DNA of 64,000 nt, from contig OZ024867.1 of assembly GCA_964017155.1 (NCBI GenBank), forward strand, positions 12,884,934 to 12,948,933. Direction: 5' to 3'. Shown in pieces: positions 1-13,904 of the stretch. The position numbers were made by a program, and so were the translations under genes. The notes under the pieces were generated by a model that made no database searches, had not been told where the DNA came from, and was given only the letters and a program-made list of their open reading frames with translations. The stretch's first letter is position 1, and every line of letters begins with the position of its first letter. Origin of the DNA: Oasisia sp. SBJ-2009 (taxonomy: Eukaryota; Annelida; Polychaeta; Sabellida; Siboglinidae).

Positions 1-101
1 AAGACCAACACAGATACACACACGCACACAAACACCACATGCTAAAACACACATAACCACACATACGTACACACGCACGCACGAAACACACATACATACA
101 T

Positions 102-113
102 ACACACACACAC

Positions 114-165
<52 letters not shown>

Positions 166-326
166 GTGGAATGTTTATAGTAATGTAGGTGGCAATGGTA
201 GACAGAAGGACATGGAGAAGGATAGGTGAAGCCACAAATATTCGACCGCAAGGCCGATATTAGTGCGTGAGAGAGTGAGAGAGTGATAGTGTGATAGTGT
301 GATAGTGTGATAGTGTGATAGTGTGA
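102..326. repeat. (AC)n microsatellite and 8-bp GATAGTGT tandem repeat
   Basis: An (AC)n tract fills about 102-164 with one interruption. A short run of GATAGTGT repeats (about five copies) lies at roughly 283-326. Open frames here are low-complexity shadows of the repeat. Confidence 0.9.
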
Positions 327-860
327 GTGTAACCAACGCTACACGCACCAGTAACACACACGATTTGAAATACTTCCCGGAGCGAGACAACACAGCGAGC
401 ATACAAACGACGCAAAGCTTCGGTGTGTGCGAATTCGCCACCACATAATGCAGCACGTCTAAGGCAGCTGAACCATGTTATTGAAAAATAATCAGATTAT
501 CGAAACATCACAAACATAGAAGTTTTCCGGGGTCAGAGCTTTTTGCGCACAAATGGAGATTTAATTATCGTACACACATGCGAAGCCGATGGAACAATTA
601 TTTCCGTTTTAACGCAGTCATTGCGTGCACAATGGCGCACGAGCGTTTTAAATAGATTCTTAATGACTTTCCCCGTTTGCTGTAGCTGCCGGCAATTTGC
701 TAAAATCAATTCGACGAGTAATAAACACAAAGGGAACGTTTGTAGTCAGGTGTGCACTTTCTCAAACGTCACTTCCGGTGGGCGAGGAAGCAAAAGGAAT
801 CGTGCTATTCGTGTGCTACTCCGCTACAAGCAAATGTTCTGTCTGATGTAATTATTTCAA
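327..860. other. Stretch with no recognisable gene
   Basis: A 102-codon open frame (543-851, plus) is present, but I recognise no domain, and its base composition and context do not support coding. Confidence 0.5.
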
Positions 861-1165
861 ACCATAGCTTTCTAGGAAATATTGCTCGGTGTCGCGCATA
901 CATTTTCCGGGCGTTTTAAAATATCCAGGTGACGATTCAGAGCATACACGATAAGTGTAAAAAAATGCAATGTGCAGCGAAACGCAAGGCATTGATGGTA
1001 TAAATACCACGATTTGTTCATTATCACTTCTGTCGTGATTATTGGGAAGAGATGCTTATTCAATACATTAACATATTACTTTTTAAAATCATTGTCACGG
1101 AATATGGCGCACAGCAATCACGTGATTTGCACCTGGTATCAAAACATGCCTCAAAATACGTGAGT
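860..1165. repeat. Diverged interspersed repeat, copy 1
   Basis: The left part (about 890-1020, including ATAAGTGTAAA and GTATAAATACCACG) matches 2390-2520 in the same orientation. The right part (about 1025-1165, including GAAGAGATGCTT and ATCAAAACATGCCTCAAAA) matches 2520-2710 only as reverse complement. The two copies therefore differ by an internal inversion. No coding potential is visible. Confidence 0.6.
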
Positions 1166-2060
1166 ACAGTCGCACGCCAGCGTGCGAGCGCGCGGGATAA
1201 CGCTGGTTCGTAATCGTGCGTACGTGGCTGTCACTCTTCGTGTGATCCTATCGATCTTTGCCAAATTCAGTGAGTCATAAATTGCTCAAGAAATGGCGCA
1301 TGGCTGTCGACTGATCTCACGATCACGTTGTAATTAAACAGTCCGTCTGGCGACGTCGCTGTCTATTCTGTGTCCCGGTAACTCGTTCAACACTACATGT
1401 GTATCCCCCTGCGTCCGGGGTGTGTGTTCCACGGAGGATGGTCGATACAGGGACGACGGGTCTGCGGTGCCCATATGTCTGTAGTTGCTCTAATGAATGC
1501 CCTATAAAATATGCACGAGTCAGTGATCTACGTCCGGTTCAGTATAGACGAAAGGTTACTGGCGAATATGGGAATGTTGCCACATTAAATGTTGTTCTGC
1601 TCGTGGCACCACAGTCGTGGGTTGATCATGGTTAACGTCGTATTTGTCTTAGTCTTTTCTTTCTTCACATTTATCTCGTAGTGAGTTCTCTATCAACAAT
1701 CTCCAACTACTTGTATATTTTGTTGTTGTTCTCCATTCACATTTCACTCTTTCCAAACAGTCTTAACGCAGTCGGCCCATCGCATTTTCGGGCCTCGCCT
1801 CCTTTTCCCCTCCACTTTCTGGACCACGGATCTTTTTGCCAATTGTTCATCTACCGTTCTTACCATATGTCCGACCCATTTCACCCTACACTCCTCACAA
1901 GTTTCTTCTCAATACTTTCCTCTAATCCAACTCCACTCTCAATTCGTCCGTTCGTCTCTTACCCGCTCTCTTCACTCCCACGATTCTTCTTATCCAGTTA
2001 TTTTTGCAAACCTGTACTTTCTCCTATTGTTTCTCTATTAGTGTAATCGTTTCTAAGTCA
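1166..2060. other. Stretch with no recognisable gene
   Basis: Open frames at 1399-1635 and 1681-2046 carry no recognisable domain. 1700-2040 is pyrimidine-rich, which explains the long Ser/Phe/Leu/Pro frame. Confidence 0.5.
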
Positions 2061-3010
2061 TACGTATACCGGGAGACCACGGGCGTCGATCGGTGGGGGA
2101 CGGGGGGGGGGGACGCGTCCCCCCACTTTTCAGCGTGGGGGACAGCATATGAATTGTCACCCCACTTTTCAGTTCAGAATAATTGCGGGGCATGTAGCCT
2201 AGCTGACTCACCACTCCTCTCTCTTAAAAGCCTCTACACAGGATTAGTACCTAGACAATAAACTCGCGATATGAAGTTCCGACCACCCATTAGAAAATCG
2301 ACTAGATAAATTGCTTGCTTGGCTGACCACAGTGGGCAACTTGATCTTACTTTAGTAAAATTAATAATCATCATGCCGGTGTAGCGCATAATTTTTTTCG
2401 GCGTTAAAAACGTTCCGACTGATGTTTCTGCGCATGCGCGATAAATGTAAACATTGTTATCATTAATGTGCAGAGAAACGACAATGAAAGTATGGCATAA
2501 ATACTACGGGTTGTTCGTTAGGATATATATAACCTCTCTGCAAAGTTATTTGTCGCAAATTAACACGAACGTTTTGAGGCATGTTTTGATAGCAATTGTA
2601 AATCACGTAGCTATAGTGCGCCATAATCCGTGGCGGTGACTTAAACAAACGTAAGATGTTATTGTATTGAACAACTTTTTGAGCATCTCTTCACAGTAGT
2701 CATCACAGAAATCCGTGCACAGAAATGTCAATCGGAAAGTTTATAATGATCGGGAAAATGTAAGCGCGACACCGGGCTGACTCGCTGCTGGGCTCTATTA
2801 GTTTGCATCCTTATGTTGATATTATTAGTATGTTCTAGCCATCAAGCACATTACAAATTATGAAATTTGTGTTTCACTTTCACAACTAGTCTGCTTGATG
2901 CTTATCGCCTACGACAGAAGCGGCGGATTCCTGCACTTTGTGTAACTTATTCCCATTTCAGTGATGGCAAATTTATTTGCCAAAATGTTGGATTGGGAAG
3001 TTCTACACAG
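2060..3010. repeat. Diverged tandem-duplicated segment, copy A (includes repeat copy 2)
   Basis: Blocks here recur in order at 3020-3560: CCCCACTTTTCAG with GACAGCATA, then CTCTCTTAAAA, then a block ending near TTTAGTAAAATT, then GCGGATTCCTGCACTTTGTG with TTGGATTGGGAAG. The copies are clearly diverged. Copy A also contains 2390-2710, the second copy of the 860-1165 repeat. An 18-bp perfect palindrome centred on ACGCGT lies at 2107-2124. Confidence 0.6.
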
Positions 3011-3019
3011 CATTGTGGT

Positions 3020-3560
3020 GGAGGATGAGGGGAACACATCCTCCTACTTTTCAGCCTGTGGAAGACAGCATAGGAAATGTCCCCCCATTTATTCAGTTCA
3101 AAAAATAAATTGACATGCATATAGCGAGACTGATCACTCCCCTCTCTTAAAAATCCGAAATCAGTATAGTAGTAACATTAGTGTACGAGTTTAGATATAA
3201 ACTTCCCACTACCCAATGGAAAATTACTAGATACATTGCTTAGTTAGCCGCTACTGGATCTTAGTCCAGTAAATTTTCACAGTGCCGGGATCTGTCATGT
3301 TGCACCCTTTTATTGATATACTAATAGGCACTAGCCATCAAGCTCATTATATAGATTATTAATTTGTATCTGCCCTGTAACCCCTTGGATTGCAGCCTGG
3401 TCGCCCTGGTGGATACATGTATCCCCGAAGGCGGAACCAGCGGATTCCTGCACTTTGTGTAATTTGATCCCATTTGAGTGATAACAATCTTTTTGCTAAA
3501 AGGTGGGATTGGGAAATCCTAAGTCCGTGTAACATCTGCATCTTGCACATATATGCACAT
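3020..3560. repeat. Diverged tandem-duplicated segment, copy B
   Basis: This is the shorter partner of 2060-3010. It shares CATCAAGC...ATTA and GGATTCCTGCACTTTGTG blocks in the same order but lacks the inserted 2390-2710 repeat. No coding exon is recognised. Confidence 0.6.
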
Positions 3561-3781
3561 AAGTCCGTGTAATCACTCTATGAATCAGGCAAGCAGTTAT
3601 GGGTCCAAAGTCTACCCCCCAAATTTTTAGTGATTAGACATGGCCCCTCTTCAAATATATGTAGCTAATATAACTAATTTAAATAGCATAACCTAAAGGC
3701 CTTCGTTTATTTTAGAATTATCACCAGATCAACAATGAATTATGTTTTATATTTACTAAAAATATGTATATGTATTTCAGG

Positions 3782-3783
<2 letters not shown>

Positions 3784-3858
<75 letters not shown>

Positions 3859-4201
3859 CATATATTAATATATATATATATATATATTATATAAGGTATA
3901 TGATATACATGCATAAAAATACATACATATGTGTATATATAAATTTGTCCCACATCCCCCCACTTTTGTAACCGGATCGAAGCCCTTGCGGGAGAAATAT
4001 GCGGTGTACGCCTGTCCTTTAAGTTCACGAGATGTCCGTCTTAGTTTACGAAATATGTTTATTTAATATAATCATGTTCATAGGCAAAATATCAATGATA
4101 ATAATAATAATGTGAAAAACAAGAACAAATTGTTGATGGTTTAGAGCGCATTAATCTCGGAGGTTGTACATCATATAAAAGAACGATTTCAGTATGAAGA
4201 A

Positions 4202-4246
<45 letters not shown>
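3784..4246. repeat. Two (TA)n tracts
   Basis: Nearly pure TA repeats lie at about 3784-3890 and 4203-4246. The intervening sequence has no recognisable gene. Confidence 0.9.
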
Positions 4247-4249
<3 letters not shown>

Positions 4250-4250
<1 letters not shown>

Positions 4251-6820
4251 ATAAATGGTGTACTATACACAAAGTCGCAACAGTCCTTTTCCTATGAAGA
4301 AAGAAATCATCGTGTTTTGCACGAACCTTCGTAAGTGATTTGCGAGAGAAAAAATCGTGCAAGCAACCGATTTTTAAATATAATTCAACACATTTTACTT
4401 ATGATTTGTCACGATATATACTATTTTATAAATAATAATACTTCGGAACAGTGAAACGGAAAATGGCGTAATAGTAATACGACACTACAACGACGACGTC
4501 ACAGAAGGAACTGACGAAACAGTTTCAGGGTGAGACACGTGACCAGCCCGTACGGGAATCGTGTAATGCGCAGCGGCAGTAGAATAGAAGGAAGCGCAAC
4601 ACCGGCAATAGCCAAGTAGGCCCTACGCACATGTCGTTGAAATCCGTGACATGCCCCCGCGCCCCGTAAGACAAACGAGGAGCGTCGTGAAGGAGTTAGC
4701 GACCCCGCACAAGTCGGTATGCTCGAATGATGAATTGGCGACAACACCGTTGCACATTATAGGGCTTCGGGGATTTGTCGTATTGTATTCTATCTGCCTT
4801 ATCTATTAGACCACACTACGTCTTCGAACCTATGCATGTTCAGCTCTCCAGCGTAGTGCAGTCCACATAGACACAACTCAGAAGATCCACGCCCCACAGC
4901 GTGGGAGAGAAGTTTAATTGACAACAGCACACATGCATGCATTCAGTTATGACGATCCGACTGACCGTCTGAATGCCCTGCCTGACCAGTCAAGACCAGT
5001 CTGACCAGACTGACCATCCGAATGCCCAGTAAGTCTAAATTTCTCTTCACTATATATGAGTTGACAATCAATGAGAATGCACTGTTTCCGGTCATCGTTC
5101 GTCCGACTCCCGGGATGCTTCGGGTCATCCTTCCTTAATTATACACACATTCTTCTGTCAGATTGTATGTCCTTTATTTCCACCACACATGCAATCTATC
5201 TGCTACTGCCTGCAATCACAATCCTTACTCTACATTACTGGCAATCACAATCTGGGACTTCTGTCTATCATCGTTCCTTAGTCTGCCTTACTGGCGTGAC
5301 TTCTGTTGATCATCGTTCCTTCTCTATATTACTGCAATCATTCAATTGCCAAGACTAACTTTGCTACAACCACTAATTACTAGAAGTAATCTTACTACAC
5401 TTTAACTAGTATATATCAACATGTATTTAACTAGTACATAGCAGCACATATTTAACTAATATATATCAACACTTATTTAATTACACACAGTGGATGTACG
5501 TTACAGTATGGCGTCGGGCTTAAGGATGTCATTAGGCCGCGGATGCTGACGAGGAAGGCGACATTGGATGGCGTGCACCGATACGACTGGGCTTTCCACG
5601 AATCTCTATCTTGTCTACACCGATAGCTGCATATTAATGCGATATTAATATGCCATTATCGGAGCTTTCAAACATATCATCTCCTACGTCCACTCTCCTT
5701 TTTCCAGATTAACGTGGTTCCTTGAACATTCGACCTCTGACCTTCCCAACAGAAATGCATTAAAAGTGAAGTGTCTTGAATGATGATACAGTTAGCAGAC
5801 GGCGCCACTGTGGCGCAATAGGCGACAACATGAATTGAATTAAATTGTCAGCAGGAATGAGAAATAATGCTGAAATAGTTGTAACACATTTGCCCTTGGT
5901 TTGTTGGCTAATGGTTGTGTGTAAGCTAGAATAAATTATGTTATTAGTGTATATTTATGTTTAATGTATTTATTATTCACAATTACATTATTAGGTTATT
6001 GTAGTGGAAGTCTAGCAACATTTCTTCCTATCATCAATGTTCACGCGCTGTTCAATTTTGAAGTTTCCTTGGCCAATTTAGTTACAATCTACGAATTAAC
6101 GTTGCTTAAAAATCGCATCAGAATGTGTTATGCATAATTACTTATTTAAGGGCGTTAAATATTCAGTTTTACCTTTGTCGAAAAATTCCGATAAAGACAC
6201 TGAATTGAAATGTACGTAAATTCTTATACAACGCAGAATCCAGCCCATCATACGCGTGTTACATTTCATTTTACTCCCTGACACCTATTCAGTTGATCCC
6301 CAGCTCGACTTCCATGGGTAAGTAAAGAGCCATGTTGAAATGAATACGCGAAAACTCACACAGTTGAGTGAGCTAGAGCAACGAAGATTGAACAAACCTC
6401 CCCAAGGTTCGACAAAGCTACACGAGTTTTAAACCATAGCGCCACAGCGCCCCACTGAATTGAACACTTCAGGGGGAACCACTGCGGTTTTACTGGTCAA
6501 CGCATGACGTAATTGGCAGCAATAGTAATCAATGATTGCGGGAACGAGATTATTGTACTATAAATATGATAACTGCTTTCCTTGTTTTATAGTCCAACGG
6601 CTGGCATAAGCTTGTGTATCTTAAAGGAAAAAAGGCAACGGTTTTGTGGTATGGGCCTAATAGAGCTAAGAAAAACTTACAATTTCCAGCCTCAGTCACA
6701 TATTTAGCCTGAGCGGTTTAGCACAACAAAATGTAGAACATATAGCCGTAGAAAGTGTATAGAATACTCCATTTTAGCAAAACAGTGACGTATCAAACTC
6801 GCCGCCACTGATAGGCCAGT
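4250..6820. other. Gene-poor stretch
   Basis: Both strands were read. A CTGACCAG-rich short repeat lies around 4975-5035, and an imperfect repeat of TTTAACTAGTA-type blocks around 5400-5480. The minus-strand frame at 4499-4747 has no domain I know. No RNA gene was recognised. Confidence 0.5.
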
Positions 6821-6822
6821 GG

Positions 6823-7218
6823 TTGTCATACTACTTCTTGGCAACTCCGTCGGGTGGCGCTGTGACTTTGCACTCACAAAAGAGCATAAATAATAACATG
6901 GCGTATCGGTATGGATTTTCTGTTTATTCGTCTGACGGAAATAGCACGGATTCAGAAGTGGCTGGATATAGAGTTCAGCCAAAAAGACAAAGGTCTGAGT
7001 TGTCAGACAGACCAGATGTGCGTAGTGGTGAAGACCCAAGGGAAATTGAAATGACAAGAAGAGAAATAACCAGTCCAGAGACGACATCGACTGGTGTCAA
7101 TGTACTGTCCGACCTAACCATGAAAACGACCGCCAGCAGCCGCCAAACTTCTCCTCACTTATCTTACATACATATACATACACTATGTTATAAAATAAAA
7201 TCACTTGCATTCCTCTAA
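6823..7218 (+). CDS. Possible hydrophilic first exon, unknown protein
   Basis: A 131-codon open frame. The likelier start is the internal ATG at 6898, which follows an AATAATAAC context and an upstream CATAAATAA that could act as a TATA-like element. From there the product would be charged and Ser/Thr/Arg-rich, beginning MAYRYGFSVYSSDG and including the basic stretch VQPKRQRSE. No domain, signal peptide or membrane segment is visible. It could be the 5' exon of a gene or transposon, or a chance ORF; coding status is unproven and no splice partner was found. Confidence 0.2.
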   Translation: MSYYFLATPSGGAVTLHSQKSINNNMAYRYGFSVYSSDGNSTDSEVAGYRVQPKRQRSELSDRPDVRSGEDPREIEMTRREITSPETTSTGVNVLSDLTMKTTASSRQTSPHLSYIHIHTLCYKIKSLAFL

Positions 7219-7463
7219 CGAAGAAAATTCACAAAAGCAACTCGATCGCAGATCTCGACGTCAACTCAGGCTCTTCAGAAACTGCGGTTACCGTAACATC
7301 GCTATAAAAGTTAGCTTTACACAAAATAACGTTAGGCGGCGCGGTGGTGCGCGCGAATATTTACACACTTTATTTACTGCATTCGCACGCGATAAATAGT
7401 TTAATTAATCAAGTAACGTAGTAATAATTAATTATTACTAACGTATTACTTTTCCAAAGTGCA

Positions 7464-7622
7464 GCGTGCGTGCGTGCGTGCGTGCGTGCATGCGCCAACC
7501 GCCCGCCGTGCGCCCGCCCGCCCGCCCGCCCGCCCGCCCGCCCGCCCGCCCGCCCGCCCGCCCGCCCGCCCGCCCGCCCGCCCGCCCGCCCGCCCGACCG
7601 ACCGACCGACCGACCGACTGAC
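7464..7622. repeat. GC-rich tetranucleotide array (TGCG, then CCCG, then ACCG)
   Basis: Consecutive blocks of TGCG (about 7464-7490), CCCG (about 7510-7596) and ACCG/ACTG (about 7596-7622). Together they look like one array whose unit changed by point mutation. The Arg/Gly- and Pro/Ala-rich frames are artefacts of the array. Confidence 0.9.
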
Positions 7623-7624
7623 TG

Positions 7625-8060
7625 AGCGACATGAAAAGCAAGTATGCATAAACATACACTGTGAAACTGACCACCCAATGTACACATTACACGAACTAGT
7701 TGACTCACCTAGGATACAACTTCGACGTCATCGTGTCCGGAGACAAAGTGGGCGTTGTGTCGGTGTGGGGAGCCTGGTGAGAGAGCACGCAGAGCTCACT
7801 CGTACTCTCACATCGGAAGCACGAAGCAGACTAACGTAGTGACAGACAGCCGCTGTCAGCCGCCGGGTCTCGTGCTTGTGAGTCACCGATCGAAGTGATT
7901 GTCCCACGCCAGCACTGCGCTATATTTAGACTGCCAGCTCAGAAACTCAAATTTCAATGGCGCAGCCCTGGCCATTCGCGAGTGCGTGTGCATGGGCGCG
8001 TGCTTGTGCGTGTGTATGCCCATGTATATGTATTCATGCATGTTCGTATGTGATTGTGTG
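7625..8060. other. Stretch with no recognisable gene
   Basis: Non-repetitive DNA between two microsatellites. No exon or RNA gene was recognised. Confidence 0.45.
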
Positions 8061-8061
8061 T

Positions 8062-9100
<1,039 letters not shown>

Positions 9101-9102
9101 CG

Positions 9103-9109
9103 ACACACA

Positions 9110-9157
<48 letters not shown>

Positions 9158-9279
9158 AACACACAAATACACACACACAGACATATACACACACATACAC
9201 ACACATACACACACATACACACACAGACACACACACACAGACACACACACCCACCCCCCCCCCCCCCCACCCACACACA

Positions 9280-9315
<36 letters not shown>

Positions 9316-9433
9316 CACACACACACACAAACACACACAAACACACACACACACACAAACACACACACATACACACACAGACACACACACACAAACAAAC
9401 ACACACAAACACAAACACACACACACAGACACA

Positions 9434-9510
<77 letters not shown>
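9103..9510. repeat. Compound (CA)n microsatellite with a poly-C block
   Basis: About 400 bp of CA repeats interrupted by CAAA, CATA and CAGA variants, with a C-rich block near 9250-9272. The tail (about 9430-9508) is pure CA. Long Cys/Val and Thr/His frames are artefacts. Confidence 0.95.
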
Positions 9511-9513
<3 letters not shown>

Positions 9514-9519
9514 ACTCAC

Positions 9520-11130
9520 ACAAACACATCATATGACAGTATATTTATATCTTATATATTTCATTTTATAATGTTACATTATATATATTTCATTTTGTAA
9601 TATTACACTGAATATTACATTGCACACTAACGTGTGTATCACCAAGTAATGGTTTACACAAAACAAACACAACGCAAGGTGTCCTTTAGTAAAACACTGT
9701 CACAACAGTTTGAATATCTTTTTCGACGACACTACAAGACAACTCACCCGACGTTCTCCTGATGAGCGCTATCAGTATCAACATACTGATCGTGCGACGC
9801 TTCAGTGTGTACGAGTTGTCCCCTCTCTATGCAATGAAGACAAGGCTGACATTATGTGACAATATCCACATCTCCACGTGGCCGAACGTCCTCTGTCGAC
9901 CAACAAGAAAACCGCACCTGTCAACGGCCAGACAGTGTCGGGCGGCTCCCGGTGTCCGTGTACCTCTGTGTGCGGACAAACACACACAGAGGCGACGTGT
10001 ATTAGCGACGACTTACAACATCATGTCATATCATGATTATTTTAAAACTGCCAAAACATTGAGCGTCAGCCATTGTTTTAGTTGATGTAATAATTTTATA
10101 TCTGAAGTCACCGTGAACCAACTGGTGTTTCTCCGACAGATGTCGCTCGTATGATTGCCACGGTGACGCCTCCAAGGTAACTTTTCTAACGACGAAACAA
10201 GTATCTATTCGATTTCAAATTTAATTATAGCGGCTCCGGCGACTGCTGGAGATAGACGCCTGTTTATTTGGAATATACTAGCAGGACTTATGCCAAATCT
10301 ATTTGCAGGTTTTCGTTTCGAGAGCGACAGGAGGGCTCTGCCAATAGGATGAAGCGAGTGACAGCGTGTGTCAGATTTTAAAAAGTCAGGTAAATGTTGA
10401 GGTCACATAAATTCTTTTCATATCTAAACTAATATTATGTACGCCTAAAGAAGTCACCAGAACGTCTGGCAGCGTCACAAAACAACCAGGTGCAATGTCG
10501 TGAAGACGAGCGACGCAGGATAACTTAATGGTGAGTGAAGTTGTGTTTCTCTCGGAGTATTGAGCACAACTTCTTTGTATATTACGATACTTTCGGAATA
10601 GTGCTTCAGAGACGTCTTTTCGTATCCTCCATTACAAATGATCTAGAACTTCTCTTATCGCACTTATTTCTTCTCGTGTTCTGCTCTGCAAATGTTTATG
10701 GGTCTTGTTCGACGCCATAAAACAGCTTCTCGTCTCGTCGGCTGTCTCCACTAACGACAGACATCGGGAGACGCAGGTTGTACTGTTGAAACCTGTTTCG
10801 TCGTAACTTCATCTTCTAATTCACTGGGGGACGGGTGGGCAAAACCAAAAATAAAAAGGGAAAAATATTAGTCTGTTATAGGAATGCATAGATCGAGCGT
10901 TTTCCACTCTACTCACTGGCAGATATGTTCGATCGAATACAATCTCGACATCTTTGGGAAGCTTCCAGGAACGGTGCTACTAATATGCAAAGACTAATCG
11001 TGCAAACATATCCACCACTTTCTGTAGTCAGTTACTCTTTCATATAGCTGAGTGAAATGAAGCGATGTCGAGTGACCGAACTTGACAAAGGTTCAAAGGA
11101 TTTAAATTCGAGTTCTGTTACTCGAGCCTA
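9520..11130. other. Gene-poor stretch
   Basis: Both strands inspected. Only short frames are present, with no recognisable domain, tRNA or transposon end. Confidence 0.45.
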
Positions 11131-11136
11131 GAATCG

Positions 11137-11712
11137 CCTGCGACTGCGCTACTGCGCCACTGCGTCACTGCGCCACTGCGCCACTGCGCCACTGCGCCAA
11201 TGCGCCACTGCGCCACTGCTCCACTGCGCCACTGCCCCAGTGCCCCAGTGCACCACTGTGCCACTGCGCCACTGCACCACTGCGTCACTGCGCCACTGCA
11301 CCACTGCACCATTGCACCACTGCACCACTGCGTCACTGCGTCACTGCACCACTGCACCACTGCAGCACTGCATCACTCCGCCACTGCGCCACTGCACGAC
11401 TGCGTCACTGCGTCACTGGGCTACTGCGCCAATGCCCCAGTGCACCACTACACCACTGCACCAATGCACCAATGCACCACTGCACCACTGCACCACTGCA
11501 CCACTGCACCACTGCACCACTGCACCACTGCACCACTGCGTCATTGCGCCACTGCACCACTGCGTCACTGCACCACTGCGTCACTGCGTCACTGCACCAC
11601 TGCGTCACTGCACATCTGCGTCACGGCACCACTGCGTCACTGCGCCACTGCGTCACTGCACCACTGCGTCACTGCACCACTGCGTCATTGCACCACTGCG
11701 CCCCTGCGCCCT
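11137..11712. repeat. 9-bp minisatellite, CACTGCGCC / CACTGCACC type
   Basis: About 575 bp of a 9-bp unit, CACTGC followed by GCC, ACC or GTC. The length is a multiple of three, so several frames stay open for 180-220 codons as His-Cys-Thr-rich strings. I treat these as artefacts because they exist on both strands. Confidence 0.95.
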
Positions 11713-11925
11713 TGCTCTGACTGCATCTCACCCAAATTCCAGTGACACGATGTCCCCCTGCCACCCCGTTCCCCGCGCCTATGATATGAGCGCCAGTGTT
11801 TCCAGACGTTTGTTTGCATACACGTGCGTGTGTGTGCGTACGTGTATGGATATATGTGAGCGCATGTTTTTGTGTTCGACTGTGTGTTTGAATATGTGGT
11901 GTGTGTGACTGCATGTGTTAGAGCG

Positions 11926-11927
<2 letters not shown>

Positions 11928-11979
<52 letters not shown>

Positions 11980-12002
11980 TGTGTGCGTGCGTGCGTGTGT
12001 GT
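11928..12002. repeat. (GT)n / (GCGT)n microsatellite
   Basis: A pure GT run followed by GCGT units. Confidence 0.95.
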
Positions 12003-12004
12003 TC

Positions 12005-13545
12005 ATGCGTGTATCTGAGTGTGTGTATACGGTCAGTTATCAAGAAACATCGAAAACAATGTTTTCTAATAAAATTATAACCATTACAAAAGCATGCCGC
12101 ACTGCTTTGTAATGGTGGTTATGGCAATCGCCTCGGTGACAGGTACCATGGGCACTTACGTTTTTGCATGCGTATCTTAAAAATCAAGGAACACATAGGC
12201 AAATAAAGGGTATTTTATAGCCATTATTTTTGGAAGTTTTTTCTAAACAATAAAGTACCAACATACTAATTGTATCTTTGTGTTGATACTTCCGTTTAGA
12301 TCAACCCTGCATAGGTTAAATTGGTCTCCTAACAAAATGAAAACATGTAGTAAAATAAAATAAAATAAAGTCACGTGGGATACTTTCTGACGATACAGAA
12401 TGACATCGACGTACTGATTTCTTTAAGAGTTGTTCACATTTTTCACACATTTACTTGGTATTACGTAAGGTAGATGACAATGATACAAAAATGCAGCCGT
12501 TTCGTTCTCCATTTGTCATGCCGTAGGGCCTATATATTGCTGATGGCACCGAGCATATACACGAGACCGAGCGTATGCAAATAATATATCTAACAATTCA
12601 CGTATTGCTGCTATCTTGCGGATATGATTTAAAGTAAGAATATGAAAGTGCTTTCACAAGGCTATAACAATGCCAACAATGCAACAATTCGTGGGCTTTT
12701 TGAAGTTTCGGTTATCAAAACAGGTAGATATTAATGGATTTCAATGATTTGTTTAACCCTTCATTGGGACGGATTGATGCAAAGTGCAAAATCTCACCCA
12801 CAGGGGAAGGACGGGTAAAGTGGACCCCTCGGCTAAAGTGGGTTCCCTATGTCACACCATTCCTAATATGTTATGCGGTCAAAGCAACTGTCGTAGTATT
12901 TAGTAGTTTGTTTGGCGCGAAGGCAAAACGGTAATTTGCCTTAAATTTATATGTAGTATAATTATCCCTAATGCGTGTATACATAGCTGTACATACATAT
13001 TAGGCCTAATGATACAACATACACATTTAAGGCAAATTACTTACAATAACACAATCAAATATATACGTAATATAATATTATTATTGTAGATGTTTGTAAC
13101 CATTTCAAGTTAATTAAAATAACACTATGCAGACATTTAACATTTGTTTCTTTTCAAAAGAATGCAAACAATTAATGACATTGCACACGAGCTAAGCCTA
13201 CATTCTTAGAAATTAACCCTTCTCCAATGTAATATTAATTTAATGATTCAGATAATGTCAATTAAGCTCAATTTAAGGCAATTATTACTGACACTTTTCA
13301 AGGTCGCTAAGATAAGACATACATTTTATTATTAACGAGACACCCAGAGGATAACAAACCAATGAGTGATTGTGCATATTACCGTACATCATTTACGATA
13401 GTGTTGGCATACACGTGGAAATTCTAGGTTGTAATGAAATGCAGTAAAATTGTGGTTGGCATATGGGTGACATTGATTTTTATAGGTATGTCGAAATCCG
13501 TCAGATCGCGGTGTGGTGGTCCACGTTTCGACCAGTCCAGGATTC
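12005..13545. other. Gene-poor AT-rich stretch
   Basis: The 66-codon frame at 12734-12934 has no known domain. No repeat or RNA gene is recognised. Confidence 0.45.
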
Positions 13546-13548
13546 GAC

Positions 13549-13585
13549 CGAAACTGGGACCGCGACGGCAGCGGTCCCAGTTTCG
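13549..13585. repeat. Perfect 15-bp inverted repeat (hairpin)
   Basis: The left arm CGAAACTGGGACCGC (13549-13563) and its exact reverse complement (13571-13585) are separated by a 7-base loop. Weaker inverted similarity (GACCAGTC / CCAGTCAAGG) extends around it. It could be the core of a foldback or MITE-like element. Confidence 0.8.
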
Positions 13586-13904
13586 ACCCAGTCAAGGATT
13601 CGCCTTTGTTACTAACGTAGTTTCCGTTAGTAATACGTCAAATATTGAAATAATATTGTCATCACGCACATCTTAAATAAAAATAGATAAACTTATGTGA
13701 TCATTTTCACTCACTCGAACGTGTTGTGTTATTTAGAGCGTTATTTTCGTCAGTCGAGGTTATAATTAGTATCGAAGCTACATCATTAGAAGGCGCGTGG
13801 CGCTGTCTATATGCACAGCCGCGGTGTCCTGCTTCGTTTTATTGGGAGATGGCTATTTGCTACCCCTCCACTGCAGACTTTTCTAGAGATTTTACAGGGC
13901 TTTG

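Noticed and set aside
4499..4747. Minus-strand 82-codon frame
   Set aside because: No domain, no splice context, and base composition like the surrounding non-coding DNA.
7409..7839. Arg/Gly- and Pro/Ala-rich frames at the CCCG array
   Set aside because: Low-complexity artefacts on both strands.
11118..11908. Open frames of 180-222 codons in the 9-bp repeat
   Set aside because: Three frames on plus and others on minus are open only because the unit is a multiple of three; there is no start context, splice site or domain.
12734..12934. Plus-strand 66-codon frame with a hydrophobic middle
   Set aside because: Short, unrecognised and without splice or promoter support.
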